8,386 nt of DNA from NCBI GenBank assembly GCA_002389785.1, contig DGQS01000178.1, positions 1 through 8,386 on the forward strand, written 5' to 3'. Origin of the DNA: Bacteroidetes bacterium UBA4408. GTDB taxonomy: Bacteria; Bacteroidota; Bacteroidia; UBA4408. Position 1 is the first letter of the stretch. Each line of letters begins with the position of its first letter. The notes under the pieces are model-generated. The model searched no databases. It had not been told where the DNA came from and saw only the letters and a list, made by a program, of their open reading frames with translations. Made by a program: the position numbers and the translations under genes. This document shows, piece by piece, positions 6,848 to 8,386 of the stretch.

Positions 6848-7276
6848 TTAAGCATTGGGGTTAGTAGTTAAAGCCACAGCATCCAGTTTCATTTGTTTCA
6901 CCATATTTAATAAGCCATTGCTGCGCGTTGGTGATAAGTGTTCCTTCAATCCAATTTTATCAATAAAACTCAATTTGGCTTGTACAATTTCTTCGGCGGT
7001 ATGATTGCTCAATACACGTATTAATAATGCTACCAAACCTTTGGTAATAATAGCATCGCTGTCGGCAGTATACCTAATTTTATTATCCATATTTTCGCTG
7101 TGCAACCAAACTTGCGACTGACAACCTTTGATTAGTTTTTCAGTTACCTTATAGGCAGGATCAATCAAAGGAAGCTTTTTTCCTAGTTCAATCAAATGTT
7201 CGTATTTACCTTCCCAATCGTCTTCAAACAATTCAAATTCCTCGCAAATTTCCTTTTCGGTTTCTTCTATTGTCAT
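6848..7276 (-). CDS. sufE: Cysteine desulfuration protein SufE
   Basis: SufE is the cytoplasmic partner of SufS. It takes the persulfide sulfur from the SufS active-site cysteine onto its own cysteine and passes it to the SufBCD scaffold, while stimulating desulfurase activity. The 142-residue length is typical (E. coli about 138). The acceptor cysteine is C52 in the diagnostic loop KLIKGCQSQVW (47-57). Other family features are the N-terminal helix with KYEHLIELGKKLP, and the SPTRSNGLLNM segment near the C-terminus (114-124). The start is ATG at 7274-7276. It lies 34 bp downstream of sufS and 6 bp upstream of the DUF59 gene, which fits a single operon. No key residue is missing. Confidence 0.96.
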   Translation of the reverse strand: MTIEETEKEICEEFELFEDDWEGKYEHLIELGKKLPLIDPAYKVTEKLIKGCQSQVWLHSENMDNKIRYTADSDAIITKGLVALLIRVLSNHTAEEIVQAKLSFIDKIGLKEHLSPTRSNGLLNMVKQMKLDAVALTTNPNA

Positions 7277-7310
7277 TAATTTGGCTACTTGTTGATGCTT
7301 ATTTCCCGAC

Positions 7311-8386
7311 TTATTTCAACATTTTAATTGCTTTTTTTACAGCTTTTACTAATGCATCAATTTCTTCAAATGTATTGTAAAATGCAAAGGAGGCACGTAT
7401 AGTTCCCGGTATTCCATATCGTTGCATCAGTGGTTGGGTACAATGATGCCCTGTACGCACAGCAACTCCTTGTTGATCTAAAATAGTACCTACATCAAAG
7501 GGATGCAGCCCTTCGATAACAAAGGAAATGACACTCGCTTTATTCTGTGCATTGCCAATAATTTTGAGTCCTTCAATAGCTTGCAATTGAATGGTAGCAT
7601 AGTTTAATAAATCATGCTCATAGCGTTGAATCAGTTCAAAACCAATGGTGTTAACATAGTCAATGGCACTTGCTAAACCTATTGCTCCTTCAATATTTGG
7701 TGTTCCTGCTTCAAATTTTTGAGGCAATTCTGCATATTCTGTCTTATCAAAACTCACGGTTTTTATCATACCGCCGCCTGTTTGATAGGGCGGTAAACTT
7801 TTCAATAGCGCTTCTTTACCATACAAGATTCCAATTCCAGTGGGTCCAAATAATTTATGTCCACTGTATACATAAAAATCGCAATCCAATTGTTGCACAT
7901 CTACCTGCATGTGTGGAACTGCCTGGGCTCCATCCACAACAACCAATACCTTGTTTTGATGCGCAATGTTGCACATTTCCTGAATTGGATTAATGCTGCC
8001 TAAAGTATTCGAAACATGTGTAATCGCAAGCAGTTTACTTTTAGGGTTAATCGTTCGCTTAAAACTCTCCAGTGAAATTTCACCGGCATCGCTTACCGGA
8101 AGCACTTTTAGCAAGGCACCTACTTTTTGGGCCAACACTTGCCAAGGTACAATGTTGGAGTGGTGCTCCATTTCTGAAACAATTATTTCATCCCCCTTTT
8201 TAATAAAACTATTTTCAAACGTAGCTGCCAGTAAACACAAACTTTCGGTGGTGCCTTTAGTAAAAATAATTTCCTCTTGCTTAGCGGCGTTTAAGTGCTT
8301 TTGCACAGTTTGTCTTGCCTTGTCAAATAAGCTTGTAGCTTGTTGGCTAAGTTGATGTACACCGCGATGTACATTTGCATTGCTCG
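7311..8386 (-). CDS. sufS: Cysteine desulfurase SufS, partial (N-terminus outside window)
   Basis: SufS is a PLP-dependent class V aminotransferase-fold enzyme that converts L-cysteine to L-alanine and leaves a persulfide on its own cysteine for SufE. The frame is open through the right edge of the window. The visible protein starts with SNANVHRGVHQLSQQA, which normally lies near residue 50 of a protein of about 405, so roughly 50 residues are missing and 357 are visible. Numbered from the first full codon at 8384, D151 sits in VVVDGAQAV, the PLP-binding lysine is K177 in SGHKLFGPTG, and the catalytic cysteine is C315 in RTGHHCTQPLM. The RTGHHC context is the group II (SufS-like) type rather than IscS. 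A GTG at 8306 is an internal valine, not the start. The sufB, sufC and sufD genes are expected upstream, beyond the edge, but are not seen. Confidence 0.97.
   Translation of the reverse strand, partial: SNANVHRGVHQLSQQATSLFDKARQTVQKHLNAAKQEEIIFTKGTTESLCLLAATFENSFIKKGDEIIVSEMEHHSNIVPWQVLAQKVGALLKVLPVSDAGEISLESFKRTINPKSKLLAITHVSNTLGSINPIQEMCNIAHQNKVLVVVDGAQAVPHMQVDVQQLDCDFYVYSGHKLFGPTGIGILYGKEALLKSLPPYQTGGGMIKTVSFDKTEYAELPQKFEAGTPNIEGAIGLASAIDYVNTIGFELIQRYEHDLLNYATIQLQAIEGLKIIGNAQNKASVISFVIEGLHPFDVGTILDQQGVAVRTGHHCTQPLMQRYGIPGTIRASFAFYNTFEEIDALVKAVKKAIKMLK

Noticed and set aside
8304..8306. GTG as the start of sufS
   Set aside because: The frame continues upstream with conserved SufS sequence (NANVHRGVHQLS), so the GTG is an internal valine.
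7670..8355. Two adjoining plus-strand open frames opposite sufS
   Set aside because: Both are antisense to conserved SufS motifs (PLP lysine and substrate-binding segments) and show no protein-like conservation.

Overview
The window looks like an ordinary chromosomal segment from a member of the Bacteroidota. The evidence is a Bacteroidota-style promoter (TACCTTTG) ahead of rseP, no Shine-Dalgarno-like leaders, AT-rich DNA, and a SUF iron-sulfur gene order (sufS, sufE, a DUF59 gene, a DUF2480 gene) that I know from this phylum. No mobile element, CRISPR array, rRNA, tRNA or phage gene is visible. The lineage within the phylum cannot be fixed from the sequence alone.

The left half (1-4847) is transcribed rightward. 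It holds the last two thirds or so of secA (Sec translocase ATPase, truncated by the window edge), then dxr (MEP isoprenoid pathway) after only 15 bp, then rseP (site-2 protease) after 96 bp and its own promoter. A strong intrinsic terminator follows rseP at 4858-4908, with a second, weaker terminator-like hairpin at 4932-4956. Next comes a rightward gene for an exported protein of unknown function (5009-5821), probably with a GTG start.

The right half (5949-8386) is transcribed leftward and converges on the exported-protein gene across a 127-bp spacer. In transcription order it contains sufS (cysteine desulfurase, N-terminus cut off by the right edge), sufE (sulfur acceptor), a DUF59/MIP18-family assembly factor, and a DUF2480-family protein. 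SufS and SufE mobilise sulfur from cysteine. The DUF59 protein is expected to help with cluster assembly or delivery. DUF2480 has no established role but sits at the end of the cluster. The sufBCD scaffold genes are probably just beyond the right edge, which is an inference.

This is mostly housekeeping DNA, and I see no clearly novel multi-gene system. The points most worth following are the three-cysteine DUF2480 protein in the SUF operon, the uncharacterised exported protein with its unusual start, and the tandem terminator-like hairpins. No gene-free stretch exceeds 300 bp. The longest is 161 bp, between rseP and the exported-protein gene.
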